From positions 1 to 32,401 of the forward strand of contig JAICMS010000015.1 of assembly GCA_025929075.1 (NCBI GenBank): 32,401 nucleotides of DNA, in the 5' to 3' direction. This document shows, one piece after another, positions 24,990-32,401 of the stretch (its first letter is position 1; the number at the start of each line of letters is the position of its first letter). This stretch comes from Propionibacteriales bacterium (GTDB lineage: Bacteria; Actinomycetota; Actinomycetes; Propionibacteriales; Nocardioidaceae). The translations under genes and the position numbers were made by a program. The notes below the pieces were generated by a model. It was not told the origin of the DNA. It saw only the letters and a list, made by a program, of their open reading frames with translations, and did no database searches.

Positions 24990-25550
24990 ACCGCAATTGA
25001 CGCGTCACAGGCGCCGGTGCACAGCCCCTGTCGATTCGACTCCCCGCCGCCTCGGCTGTCAAGGAGGCCGGTGCCGACACGTTTGATGGTCGAGGGCCGC
25101 CCGTTCATACATCGAAACCCTGGGGTGACCCCCCTACCTGTCTCCCGGCATTGGCGGCCATACGGCCGGGCCGAGATGAGGGTCAGCGCCGCCGCGACCG
25201 CGGCCACGGCCACGGCCACGGCCAGCATCTCCAACACAGCCTGCGCCCGCCGCCGACCGCCCGGCAATGGACCGGTCGGCGGGAGCAGTTGCCAGGCCGG
25301 GTATCAGCCGGGCCCAAAGTGTGCAGTCCCCCAGCCACCGCCCAGACCGCGAACGCAGCCTGATCGATGAAGAACGCACCGACGCGGAACCCGAGCGCCG
25401 AAACAAGCACACGATGGCTCGCCGCCTCGCCGCCTCGCCGATGCCCACATGCCCATCGATCAGGCCACGGACGTTGAGAAAAGTGACGATCTCGGCGAGG
25501 AACAGCACCAACTGCACCAGCCCCAGCCAGGCGGTCAGTTCAGTCCGCAC
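24990..25550 (-). pseudogene. Decayed three-span membrane protein
   Basis: Three hydrophobic segments lie in three different frames of the minus strand. TAWLGLVQLVLFLAEIVTFLNV is near 25550-25480, ALGFRVGAFFIDQAAFAVWAVAGGL near 25405-25330, and AVLEMLAVAVAVAAVAAALTLI near 25245-25180. Frame 1 changes to frame 2 at a tandem 8-bp duplication (25424-25431 = 25432-25439). Removing one copy gives a smooth join, GIGEAASHRVLVSALGF. A further single-base change near 25295 restores the third segment (PWQLLPPTGPLPGG...). The natural stop is unclear; the third frame stays open towards the RCC1 start. The gene lies upstream of the RCC1 operon on the same strand. Family not recognised. Confidence 0.6.
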
Positions 25551-25696
25551 GCCGCGTTGGACAGCGCTGCGCGCAGGTCGTGCCCTATCCTGTCGGGCGC
25601 GTCTGCGAGGTCAAGCGTCGGTACTGGTTGTGGCTGACTCAAGCCACCGGTGCCGCCGGCCCCATTGTGTTCGCCTGTTGGGAGCGAGGTCACGGC

Positions 25697-26959
25697 ATGT
25701 GCCGGTTCGGATGGGTGGGGAAGTCACCTGTCGTGTGCGCTGCCGCGGCTGTGGCGTGTTCGGCGCTGTTGGGCTCGGCCGCTGCAAGCGCTGCGCAGCC
25801 CTCGCTGGGCTGGGCGGCGGTAGCTCGGCTGGTCGGCCCAGCCGACAGGGGCGGCGGCACCGACTTTGGCAACGCCGTTGCTGTGTCATCGGACGGGTCG
25901 ACGATGGTGGTCGGCGCGCAGTTCGCGCACTCGCTCGCTGGGGCGGCGTACGTGTACAAGAACCTTGATGGAAGTTGGACACGGCAGGCAGTTCTCAGGG
26001 CGGCCGACACGGCCGCAGACGACCAGTTCGGCTATAGCGTCGCAATTTCCGGTGATGGCTCAACGATCGCGGTCGGCGCACCAGGACGACACGACTACAC
26101 AGGAGTCGCCTACCTGTTCGCCGACGACGGGTCGCGCTGGGCGCAGACTTCGGAGCTGTCGGCGTCGGACTCGGTGCCGAACTCCAGCTTCGGCCAAGCG
26201 GTCGCGGTCTCAGGGTCGGGATCGGAGGTCGTGGTCGGCGAGTCCTACGAGCCGAAGGCGCACGGCGGGGCCGCCTTCGTCTACAGCGATCCAGGCGGCA
26301 GCTGGAAACTCGTCGCGAGACTCACCGACCCCAACCCCGAGGAGGGCAACTTCTCCGAGGTTGCCCTGTCGTCCGACGGCTCGGAGATCGTTGTCGCCAC
26401 CTTTGTGGGCGGCCCGCTTGGCGGTGGGGATGCTCACGCGTTCACCGGTCACCGTCGGACATGGACCGCCGACGGCACCATTGAGGCGAGCGACACAAGC
26501 TACTACGACGGCTTCGGCGCATCTCTCGCGCTGTCTGCCGACGGATCTCGGATCGCCATCGGTGCGCCGCAACATCATGCCAGCAATGACCTGGGCGCCG
26601 TTTACGTCTTCGATCACCGCGGCGACGGCTGGGATCAAATTGCTGAGTTCGCGCCCACGCGACCGCTCGGCGAGGCTCAGGCGGATTTCGGCTGGTCGGT
26701 GGGAATGAGCGCAGACGGGTCCTTGGTCGTCGGCGGGACAACGAACAACGAGTCCCGGGCCCGCGCCTGGGCCTACACCGCCCGCCACAGCGCCTTTCAC
26801 CAGAGCCGGGTGGTCGCGCCCAGGGACAGCAAGTCCGGCCCAGAGGGCATGTCCCTTGCCGTCTCCGCCGACGGCTCCAACGTCTACCTGGGCAGCGACG
26901 ACGCCGCTCACGGCCGCGGCGCCGTCTACGTCATGAACCGCACAGTCAGCCAGCCGTGA
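25697..26959 (+). CDS. Secreted FG-GAP-repeat beta-propeller protein
   Basis: The 420-residue exported protein has a signal peptide (about 1-35, ending SAAASAAQ). Seven FG-GAP-like repeats follow, each with FGxxVAxSxDGSxxVVGAP followed by a strand ending in AxVY: FGNAVAVSSDGSTMVVGA, FGYSVAISGDGSTIAVGAP, FGQAVAVSGSGSEVVVGE, FSEVALSSDGSEIVVAT, FGASLALSADGSRIAIGAP, FGWSVGMSADGSLVVGG and MSLAVSADGSNVYLGS. This is the integrin-alpha-like seven-bladed propeller, where D-x-D-G loops may bind calcium. GAGGT seven bases before the ATG sets the start at 25697. It is transcribed away from the RCC1 operon. No anchor or enzyme motif is seen. Confidence 0.87.
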   Translation: MCRFGWVGKSPVVCAAAAVACSALLGSAAASAAQPSLGWAAVARLVGPADRGGGTDFGNAVAVSSDGSTMVVGAQFAHSLAGAAYVYKNLDGSWTRQAVLRAADTAADDQFGYSVAISGDGSTIAVGAPGRHDYTGVAYLFADDGSRWAQTSELSASDSVPNSSFGQAVAVSGSGSEVVVGESYEPKAHGGAAFVYSDPGGSWKLVARLTDPNPEEGNFSEVALSSDGSEIVVATFVGGPLGGGDAHAFTGHRRTWTADGTIEASDTSYYDGFGASLALSADGSRIAIGAPQHHASNDLGAVYVFDHRGDGWDQIAEFAPTRPLGEAQADFGWSVGMSADGSLVVGGTTNNESRARAWAYTARHSAFHQSRVVAPRDSKSGPEGMSLAVSADGSNVYLGSDDAAHGRGAVYVMNRTVSQP

Positions 26960-27170
26960 CTTTCACTCGAGAACGACACAGATTGAACGGTGGCACGCCC
27001 TTTCCCTCCCTGCGAGGGCCATGGTTCCAGCCGCTCTGCCATGCCGCAGGGGTTTCCCACCACTTCCCGGCAGGCGGCGGCCACCCGCCCAGCCTGACCG
27101 CCATGAAGCAAGCACCGCCCGCTGCCGGTTGGCGACCAGCAGCACCGAGCCGGGGCCGTCCGAGCATTTG

Positions 27171-27521
27171 TCAGTGGGCCGCTTCGTACGCCTCGACGAC
27201 GCCCGCCGGGATTCGGCCGCGGGGGCTGACGTCGTAGCCGTTGGAGGTTGCCCAGTCGCGGATGGCCTTGGTTTGCAGCGGATCACGCCGAGTGATGCTA
27301 CGGCTACCGCGAGGCTCGGTGCGACGGCTGGTGCGGCTCACCCGGCGGCCAGCCTTGATGTAGGCCGCCATCGCGGCTCGAAGCCTCTCCGCTGCCTTGT
27401 GGTCGACATCGAGCTCGTACTGGTTCCCGTCCAGAGCGAACGACACGGTCTCGCCCTCGCCGTCTGCTAGCTCCTTGCCGGTGATGTCGTCGATCAGGAC
27501 GGTAACCGTGCGCTGTGCCAT
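27171..27521 (-). CDS. lsr2: Lsr2-family nucleoid protein
   Basis: The 116-residue protein matches Lsr2 along its length. The N-terminal oligomerisation domain (1-60) reads [39 protein letters not shown], then a basic linker ([17 protein letters not shown]) leads to the C-terminal DNA-binding part ([26 protein letters not shown]). That part has the RGR core at 101-103 that inserts into the minor groove of AT-rich DNA. Family knowledge: Lsr2 is the actinobacterial H-NS counterpart and silences horizontally acquired genes. GGAAGGA six bases upstream sets the ATG at 27521. Its place inside a putative island suggests an accessory copy, though it could be the chromosomal one. Confidence 0.92.
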   Translation of the reverse strand: MAQRTVTVLIDDITGKELADGEGETVSFALDGNQYELDVDHKAAERLRAAMAAYIKAGRRVSRTSRRTEPRGSRSITRRDPLQTKAIRDWATSNGYDVSPRGRIPAGVVEAYEAAH

Positions 27522-27625
27522 CTGAGTCCTTCCAGTCACGCGGTGACGTATAAGCAATCGGAAAGTCTAAGGTCCCTGTCCGCGCCAGACTTTGATAAGG
27601 CTGTCCACGACCCGAAGGCCTGCGA

Positions 27626-28477
27626 TCAGCGATCAGTATCTAGGCCTTCACCGACCGCGGTCCGGATCTGGCTGAGCCACTCCGTGCCCAGCTGGCGCCC
27701 GTTCGGGAGCTGGTCGACTCGATCCCAGCGCCAGGCTGTGATCATCGCCAGCGCGAGGATCCGGCACTGGTGCAACAGGCCCTGGTCGACACCTGGGTAG
27801 TGCTCGCCGACTTCTTCGGGGGCATGGGCGAGATCGAACTCGACAGGCCCACGGCAGCACGTCTCGAGGTCGATGAACAGCAGCCCGTTGTTGGTGGCGA
27901 GCAGGTTGCCTGGGTGGGGCTCGCCGTGCAGGAGCTGCTCAGCGGCATCGTGCCGAACGATCGCTTGCCTCAGGCGTCTTAGCGTGTTGGCGAGGAGGTC
28001 CCGGTCGGCGTCGGTGAGCCCCGGACTTCGGTCGCGGCTTGCCAGGAGCTGTTGTGCCTGCTCGACTCGATCCGTGAAGAGCGGCGCAGGGACATCCAGC
28101 GTCCGCATGCCGGCATGCAGCCGCCAGAGCGCATCGGCGTAGTCGGCTGGTGAAACCTGCCGCGGGACCGCAGGTTCGTAATAGGGCCATAGCGTGATCA
28201 CGAAGCCGTCCCGCTCGTAGACGCGTGGCTCCACTCGAGGCTCGACCCTAGCCACCGGACTGCCAGATTCCGCGAGCCGTTGAGCAATGTCGATCTCGAA
28301 CGTTGCGACGTGATGGCCACCAGGTGCCACCACCCGTGCCACGACGTCACAAGGCTGCAGACGCACAGACAGCTTGTTCGAGTCATGAAGAACAACCGCG
28401 TCGGCAACGGCGAGACCAAGCGATGAGACGGTCGACATGGCAGCAGCCACCGCACGCGGAACCTGCGACGCCCGCAT
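27626..28477 (-). CDS. Aminoglycoside-phosphotransferase-like kinase (APH fold)
   Basis: The 283-residue APH-fold protein has an N-lobe with VVARVVAPGG. The C-lobe catalytic loop is LLHGEPHPGNLL (184-191), followed by LLFIDLETCCRGPVEFDLA (metal-binding D203). In classical APH enzymes the loop is HGD-x-H-x-x-N with Asp as base; here position 186 is Glu, a variant I recall in some uncharacterised actinobacterial members. The substrate may be a small metabolite rather than an aminoglycoside, and no resistance claim is made. The ATG ending at 28477 follows GGGAAG and GGGGAGG; an internal Met (28438) lacks a ribosome-binding site. It lies 104 bp upstream of lsr2 on the same strand. Confidence 0.82.
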   Translation of the reverse strand: MRASQVPRAVAAAMSTVSSLGLAVADAVVLHDSNKLSVRLQPCDVVARVVAPGGHHVATFEIDIAQRLAESGSPVARVEPRVEPRVYERDGFVITLWPYYEPAVPRQVSPADYADALWRLHAGMRTLDVPAPLFTDRVEQAQQLLASRDRSPGLTDADRDLLANTLRRLRQAIVRHDAAEQLLHGEPHPGNLLATNNGLLFIDLETCCRGPVEFDLAHAPEEVGEHYPGVDQGLLHQCRILALAMITAWRWDRVDQLPNGRQLGTEWLSQIRTAVGEGLDTDR

Positions 28478-28912
28478 CGCTTCCCGGCGCCTCCCCTGCG
28501 CGTCGTGCCGAACTGATCCTGATGACCTGCAAGCACCGGTGGACGTGTCGTGCGGCGAGCATCAGCCATCGCCGAAACCCATGCTCTGCCGAGCCCTGGC
28601 TGACAGGCACGGTAGTCAGGCTACGCACCCGCGCCGACGCGTCGGAGATCTCCGACCACTACCCGCTGTGGATCGAATTCACAATCGTGACCGCAGGTTG
28701 TCTGTGGTGCTGTCGTCTCGGCTCAGCAGGGAAGAGGTTCGTCAGCCATGGGCCCAACACTGGAAACATCCACCAGGACCCCCACACCCTCAACGCGGCA
28801 GCGCGTTCAGCCAGACGCTAGCCGATGTGACCACTTCGTGACCAATCAGGCCCTCAGCGCACGAGTCACAGGCTTGCAAAACTCGCTGACCTGCGGCTTT
28901 GGCAGGTCGGGA
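28478..28912. other. Gene-free stretch between APH gene and tRNA-Ser
   Basis: This 435-bp stretch has no supported gene. Bases 28651-28680 on the plus strand read SDHYPLWIEF, reminiscent of the C-terminus of endonuclease/exonuclease/phosphatase proteins, and might be a remnant. It also holds the second GTGACCA pair at 28827-28844. No integrase remnant could be recognised. Confidence 0.4.
28827..28844 (+). repeat. Paired GTGACCA direct repeats, right end
   Basis: GTGACCA occurs at 28827-28833 and 28838-28844, four bases apart, about 70 bp from the tRNA 3' end. It mirrors the pair at 22970-22988. Confidence 0.4.
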
Positions 28913-29002
28913 TGGCGGTGGCGGTGGGATTTGAACCCACGGAGGGCGTAAACCCTCACACGCTTTCGAGGCGTGCTCCTTCGGCCGCTCGGACACGCCA
29001 CC
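28913..29002 (-). tRNA. tRNA-Ser (anticodon CGA)
   Basis: On the minus strand the acceptor stem GGTGGCG (5' end at 29002) pairs with CGCCACC. The D-arm, an anticodon stem CACGC/GCGTG with loop CTCGAAA (anticodon CGA), a long variable arm (GAGGG/CCCTC) and a T-arm GTGGG-TTCAAAT-CCCAC follow in order. The long variable arm and CGA anticodon identify serine (UCG codons). The discriminator is G at 28916 and CCA is encoded at 28913-28915. Confidence 0.95.
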
Positions 29003-29116
29003 GCGGAGTAGGTTACCCGACTGCGGACGGCGACCCAGCCTCAGCGGTGCCGGGCACAGACCGCCCCGCGGCACCTCACCACCATCGTTGGCGAGATGTC
29101 GAGGTCCGAACGTGCT

Positions 29117-29470
29117 TCATCTAAGACCCAACTCGTCGAGCTTGAGATCGATGAGCCTGCGGATAAGGTCCTGCGGAAGCGGTGAGTCGACCGGGAAGTG
29201 CAACGCGCTCTTCGTCTGCGAATAGCCGCGCGTCTCGTCCTCAGCCGCAGGGAGGACTGACCCGCAGTGAGGCAGGTAGCTGAGATGGTTCGTGAATGCC
29301 GCGAGTCCAGCCACGACCTGTCCGTTGACCTTGAATGCCGGTACCGAGTAGGACAGACCCTGCTCGGCATCCGGGACCACAGCCAGGATCCTGCGACGCA
29401 TCTCGTCGAGCGTTGTGCGCTTCGGCTCCGGCAATCCGGCGAGGTACTGGTCGATGTCCGCGGTACCCAC
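29117..29470 (-). CDS. DUF1801 / YdhG-like protein
   Basis: The 117-residue protein starts at a GTG (29468-29470) with GGGAGGG five bases upstream. It matches the DUF1801 pattern: IDQYLAGLPEPKRTTLDEMRRRILAVVPDAEQGLSYSVPAFKVNGQVVAGLAAFTNHLSYLPHCGSVL, then SQTKSALHFPVDSPLPQDLIRRLIDLKLDEL. Family knowledge: small cytosolic alpha/beta proteins of the YdhG/YjdI kind, related to the frataxin-like IDEAL/DUF1801 fold; role unknown. The open frame upstream of the GTG to 29758 overlaps the tadA gene region and is not coding. It lies between tRNA-Ser and tadA on the same strand. Confidence 0.82.
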   Translation of the reverse strand: MGTADIDQYLAGLPEPKRTTLDEMRRRILAVVPDAEQGLSYSVPAFKVNGQVVAGLAAFTNHLSYLPHCGSVLPAAEDETRGYSQTKSALHFPVDSPLPQDLIRRLIDLKLDELGLR

Positions 29471-29570
29471 TTGCCCTCCCGAGGTCCGGCAGCGTTCTGA
29501 CTCTCCATCATGGGGCTCGACGTCAGCCCGCCGGACGTCCGCCTGGGTTTGGTGCTGGCGGACTGCTGCG

Positions 29571-30035
29571 TCACCGGTGGCCGGCGAAGAAGCGCCGCAG
29601 CACCTCACCGCATTCCTCGGCGAGCACACCGCCGACCACCTCCGGCCGGTGGTTGAGGCGGCGGTCCCGGACCACGTCCCACAACGAGCCGACGGCGCCG
29701 GCCTTGTCGTCGTACGCGCCGAACACCAGCCGCGCAACCCGTGCGAGCACCAGCGCACCCGCGCACATCGTGCAGGGTTCCAGCGTCACGACGAGCGTGC
29801 AGCCGTCGAGGCGCCAGGTACGGCGGCGGGCAGCCGCCTCACGCAGGGCGACGATCTCCGCGTGGGCGGTGGGGTCGGCGACCTCTTCTCGCCGGTTGCC
29901 CGCCGACCCGATGACCTGGCCTTCGGGGTCGAGCACGAGCGCACCGACCGGCACATCCAGTGAGCCACCGGCGCTCTCGGCGATCGCCAGCGCTTGGCGC
30001 ATCGCATCCTCGAGGCGCCATTCGACGTCGGGCAT
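29571..30035 (-). CDS. tadA: tRNA-specific adenosine deaminase TadA
   Basis: The 154-residue cytidine-deaminase-fold enzyme has the zinc site HAE at 58-60 (PTAHAEIVAL) and PCTMCAGA at 87-94. Family knowledge: TadA converts adenosine-34 of tRNA-Arg(ACG) to inosine and is essential. RLVFGAYDDKAGAVGSLWDVVRDRRLNHRPEVVGGV and the ECGEVLRRFFAGHR end are typical of TadA rather than other deaminases. The ATG ending at 30035 begins MPDVEWRLEDAMRQALAIAE, the expected first helix. It lies 13 bp after the TadA-associated protein gene, with which it surely forms an operon. Confidence 0.95.
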   Translation of the reverse strand: MPDVEWRLEDAMRQALAIAESAGGSLDVPVGALVLDPEGQVIGSAGNRREEVADPTAHAEIVALREAAARRRTWRLDGCTLVVTLEPCTMCAGALVLARVARLVFGAYDDKAGAVGSLWDVVRDRRLNHRPEVVGGVLAEECGEVLRRFFAGHR

Positions 30036-30048
30036 CAGCGCCGGGCGG

Positions 30049-30549
30049 TCAAGCGTCGACCGTGTCGAGCGCCTCGTCGAACTCCCGTCCGAACCCCAGC
30101 CGGCTGGCGATGTCACCCAGCAGCTCGTCGGGGTAGGCGTCGACGTCGTCGCAGATCGCACCGAGCTCCATGGCTGACAGGCCGAGGTCGGCGACGATCG
30201 AGAGATCGCCGGCGGGCTGGATCTGGTCTTCGTCATCGTCTGGTGCTGGCAGCTCGAGCTGCTCGACGACCGACCGCGCCAGCGGAGACTCCGTAGCGGC
30301 CCCCACATCGGACAGCAGGAGGCGCGTCTGGCCGCCGCCGACCCGGACCAGGACGAAGAAGTCCTCGTCGATGCTGACCATGCCGAGGGTGCCCGACTCC
30401 GACGGCAGCTGGCCGAGTGCGTGCAGGAACGTGTCGAGTTCGCACGCCGCGCGCGGCGGCAGCGCGCTCACCTGCCAGACGCCGTCCTCGCGATAGGCGG
30501 CGAGGGCGAAGTCGATGGCGTCGGCAGGTTCGGCATCCATGGGTGCCAT
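30049..30549 (-). CDS. tRNA adenosine deaminase-associated protein
   Basis: The 166-residue acidic protein belongs to the actinobacterial family found immediately upstream of tadA. It has [88 protein letters not shown], then a Gly/Asp-rich end with [38 protein letters not shown]. Its biochemical role is not established; position suggests a partner or regulator of TadA. Two ATG codons are possible, ending at 30549 and 30540. No Shine-Dalgarno precedes either, and CAGTCT seven bases before the first could be a leaderless -10 box, so the longer form is given. Confidence 0.85.
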   Translation of the reverse strand: MAPMDAEPADAIDFALAAYREDGVWQVSALPPRAACELDTFLHALGQLPSESGTLGMVSIDEDFFVLVRVGGGQTRLLLSDVGAATESPLARSVVEQLELPAPDDDEDQIQPAGDLSIVADLGLSAMELGAICDDVDAYPDELLGDIASRLGFGREFDEALDTVDA

Positions 30550-30810
30550 GTGTTCCAGACTGACAGATGCGTCGACCGATGGCGACCCCGAAAGTGGCGG
30601 CCGGCCGGCCTGAGACGGCCCAGGACCGTATTTGCGGCAGATGCGAACGGTATGGAGAGTTCCGGGGCAGTCACCCGGACAGAAGCGCCCCGCATGGCTC
30701 CGAATCGTGATCAGGCCACGTCGAGCCGCGAGGAGCCGAGGCCCGAAGCCCGGCGCGGCCTCGGCGCAACGGCCGACCAACTCCAAACGCGGGCCACTAA
30801 GTTGGCGGTC
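30550..30810. other. Divergent promoter region between the tadA operon and upp
   Basis: This 261-bp stretch has no gene. It must hold promoters for both directions; the upp -10 box is at 30798-30803. Confidence 0.5.
30798..30803 (+). promoter_or_regulatory. -10 box TAAGTT of upp
   Basis: TAAGTT ends seven bases before the upp ATG at 30811, suggesting a leaderless or nearly leaderless mRNA. No convincing Shine-Dalgarno lies between. Confidence 0.5.
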
Positions 30811-31452
30811 ATGCGGATCCAGGTCGTCGAGCATCCCCTTGTCGCGCACAAGCTCACCGCCTTGCGCGACAGGACCACCAACTCCCCGACCTTCCGCCGG
30901 CTCACCGAGGAGCTCGTCACGCTGCTGGCCTACGAGGCGACTCGCGAGGTGCGCACCGAGCAGGTCACGATCAGCACGCCGGTCGCCCAGGCGGAAGGGG
31001 TGCGGCTGGCAGCGCCCAAGCCACTCGTCGTACCGATCCTGCGGGCCGGGCTCGGGATGCTTGAGGGGATGGTGCGGCTGTTGCCGACGGCCGAGGTCGG
31101 GTTCCTCGGGATGTTGCGCAACGAGGAGACGCTCGAGGCGTCGACGTACGCCGAGCGGCTGCCCGACGACGTATCGGGGCGGCAGTGCTTCGTGCTCGAC
31201 CCGATGCTGGCGACCGGTGGGACGCTTGCCGCGGCGATCAGGTTCCTGGTGCACCGCGGCGCCGACCACATCACCGCGATCTGCCTGCTGGCGGCTCCGG
31301 AAGGCTGCGCGCGGATCGAGTCCGAGCTCGCCGACCTTCACGTGCCGTTCACGATTGTCGTCGCCGCGATGGACGACCGGCTCAACGAACGCGGCTACAT
31401 CGTGCCGGGGCTCGGCGATGCCGGCGACCGCCTCTACGGCGTGGCGGGCTGA
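30811..31452 (+). CDS. upp: Uracil phosphoribosyltransferase
   Basis: The 213-residue enzyme makes UMP from uracil and PRPP in pyrimidine salvage. Diagnostic segments are [16 protein letters not shown] at the start, [14 protein letters not shown] at about 74-87, the PRPP loop DPMLATGGT at 130-138, and the uracil-binding [14 protein letters not shown] end. The length is normal. The ATG at 30811 aligns with the family N-terminus; the longer open frame from 30421 overlaps the opposite-strand gene and is not coding. It is divergent from the tadA operon and ends 6 bp from the convergent pntB gene. Confidence 0.96.
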   Translation: MRIQVVEHPLVAHKLTALRDRTTNSPTFRRLTEELVTLLAYEATREVRTEQVTISTPVAQAEGVRLAAPKPLVVPILRAGLGMLEGMVRLLPTAEVGFLGMLRNEETLEASTYAERLPDDVSGRQCFVLDPMLATGGTLAAAIRFLVHRGADHITAICLLAAPEGCARIESELADLHVPFTIVVAAMDDRLNERGYIVPGLGDAGDRLYGVAG

Positions 31453-31458
31453 CCGCCT

Positions 31459-32401
31459 TCAGAGCGCCTTGACGGCCGACAGCAGCTTGCTCATCGTCTC
31501 CTTGGCGTCGCCGAAGAGCAGCGTGGTCTTCGGGTCGAAGAGCAGCTCGTTCTCGATGCCGGCGAAGCCCGGACGCATCGAGCGCTTCATGAAGACGATC
31601 TGCCGGGCGTCGGCGGCGTTGAGGATCGGCATGCCGTAGATGGGCGCGCCAGGGGTCGTCTTGGCGGCCGGGTTGACGACGTCGTTGGCGCCGACCACAA
31701 GCACCACGTCGGCCTGCTTGAACTGGCCGTTGATGTCGTCCATCTCCTTCAGCTGCTCATACGGCACCTGCGCCTCGGCCAGCAGCACGTTCATGTGGCC
31801 GGGCATCCGGCCGGCGACAGGGTGGATGGCGTAGTCAACGGCGATCCCCTTGGCGGTGAGTACGTCGACGAGCTCGCGCAGGCTGTGCTGAGCCTGCGCC
31901 ACTGCCAAGCCGTAGCCGGGCACGATGATCACCCGCTGGGCGTAGCCGAGCAGGATCGCCACGTCGGCAGGACTGGCCGAGCGCACCGGCCGGTCCGACA
32001 CCGTGCCAGCGCCGAGCGTTGAGCCGCCCTTGAGCGCACCGAACAGAATGTTCGGCAGCGACCGGCCCATGGCCGCGGCCATCATCCTGGTCAGGAACGT
32101 TCCGGAAGCCCCGACCAGAGTGCCCCCGACGAGCAGCAGCGTGTTGCCAAGCACATAACCGCCAGCCGCCACGGCTAGACCGGTAAACGCGTTGAGCAGC
32201 GAGATCACGATCGGCACGTCCGCACCACCGACCGGCAGCACCAGCAGCACCCCGATCAAGAGTCCAAGCAGCGCCAGGATGGCTGCGACCCACATCCTCG
32301 GGTCGATGACGACCCGCACGGCCAGCACCACACTCGCCGCTAGCGCGATCGCGAAGATGTAACGCAGGGCCGGGAAGATCACCGGCCGTGTCGTCATCAA
32401 C
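31459..32401 (-). CDS. pntB: NAD(P) transhydrogenase subunit beta, 5' end outside window
   Basis: About 314 residues corresponding to the last two-thirds of PntB. The membrane helices include DVPIVISLLNAFTGLAVAAGGYVLGNTLLLVGGTLVGASGTFLTRMMAAAMGRS. The NADP-binding domain III follows: VIIVPGYGLAVAQAQHSLREL, then AIHPVAGRMPGHMNVLLAEAQVPY and DVVLVVGANDVVNPAAK. Full-length PntB is about 460-480 residues, and the frame is open to the window edge, so the N-terminal membrane part lies beyond. The start codons near 32395-32400 are internal. Role: proton-driven hydride transfer from NADH to NADP in the cell membrane, with PntA expected further along. It is convergent with upp. Confidence 0.95.
   Translation of the reverse strand, partial: LMTTRPVIFPALRYIFAIALAASVVLAVRVVIDPRMWVAAILALLGLLIGVLLVLPVGGADVPIVISLLNAFTGLAVAAGGYVLGNTLLLVGGTLVGASGTFLTRMMAAAMGRSLPNILFGALKGGSTLGAGTVSDRPVRSASPADVAILLGYAQRVIIVPGYGLAVAQAQHSLRELVDVLTAKGIAVDYAIHPVAGRMPGHMNVLLAEAQVPYEQLKEMDDINGQFKQADVVLVVGANDVVNPAAKTTPGAPIYGMPILNAADARQIVFMKRSMRPGFAGIENELLFDPKTTLLFGDAKETMSKLLSAVKAL

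Noticed and set aside
23481-25370. 629-residue plus-strand open frame opposite the RCC1 gene
   Set aside because: It is rich in Pro, Arg and His with tandem PTPQR-like repeats, has no ribosome-binding site and mirrors the RCC1 repeats on the other strand. It is an antisense shadow.
25134-25550. Single minus-strand frame with a GRGRGRGRG tail
   Set aside because: The Gly-Arg run comes from out-of-frame reading of an Ala/Val membrane helix; frames joined across small lesions explain it better.
30599-30610. GGCCGGCCGGCC palindrome
   Set aside because: A short GC-rich palindrome is expected by chance at this base composition, and no gene end lies suitably near.

Overview
The window is a piece of a high-G+C chromosome from an actinomycete (Actinomycetota). 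The evidence is an Lsr2 homologue, an ANTAR protein, a PknB-like receptor kinase, a LytR_C-domain protein, an F420/LLM-type oxidoreductase, the tadA/upp neighbourhood, and many GTG starts. Several genes look leaderless, with a TANNNT -10 box only 6-7 nt before the start codon. I cannot fix the order or genus from sequence alone.

Layout. 1-2846: the 3' end of an aldehyde dehydrogenase gene, a fused alpha-beta E1 of a 2-oxoacid dehydrogenase, and a small membrane protein. 3033-7359: a stress/defence-like block. It has two back-to-back type II toxin-antitoxin modules (PIN/VapC and MazF types) that share the same palindromic operator, followed on the other strand by a PUA/EVE-like-HNH endonuclease, a VapB antitoxin without a toxin, and a NERD-nuclease/SF1-helicase fusion. 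7568-12825: metabolic and signalling genes (RibD/DHFR-like reductase, Ser/Thr receptor kinase, DinB-like protein, D-threonine-aldolase-like PLP enzyme), an intergenic repeat cluster, and a small conserved protein followed by a LytR_C protein. 12911-16525: a CPA1 cation/proton antiporter, a very strong hairpin, a secreted G1 glutamic peptidase, and an LLM oxidoreductase.

16740-26959 is rich in exported repeat proteins: a delta-60/PQQ-like propeller, a TolB/PD40-like propeller, a DUF4114-like protein, a seven-repeat RCC1 protein with its downstream secreted partner, and a seven-repeat FG-GAP protein. The same stretch contains four broken genes (an alpha/beta hydrolase, two membrane proteins and the RCC1 partner), so it is undergoing turnover.

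The segment 22850-28912 is bounded by a tRNA-Ser(CGA) gene and by a 20-bp direct copy of that tRNA's 3' end. It therefore looks like an old tRNA-integrated island whose integrase is gone. It carries the RCC1 operon, the FG-GAP gene, lsr2 and an APH-type kinase gene.

29117-32401 is conserved housekeeping: a DUF1801 protein, tadA with its associated protein gene, upp, and the 3' two-thirds of pntB running off the window.

The strongest candidates for something new are the island with its decaying exported-protein genes, the HNH-VapB-NERD helicase cluster, the operator shared by two unlike TA modules, and the 58-bp hairpin repeat family near 11.7 kb.
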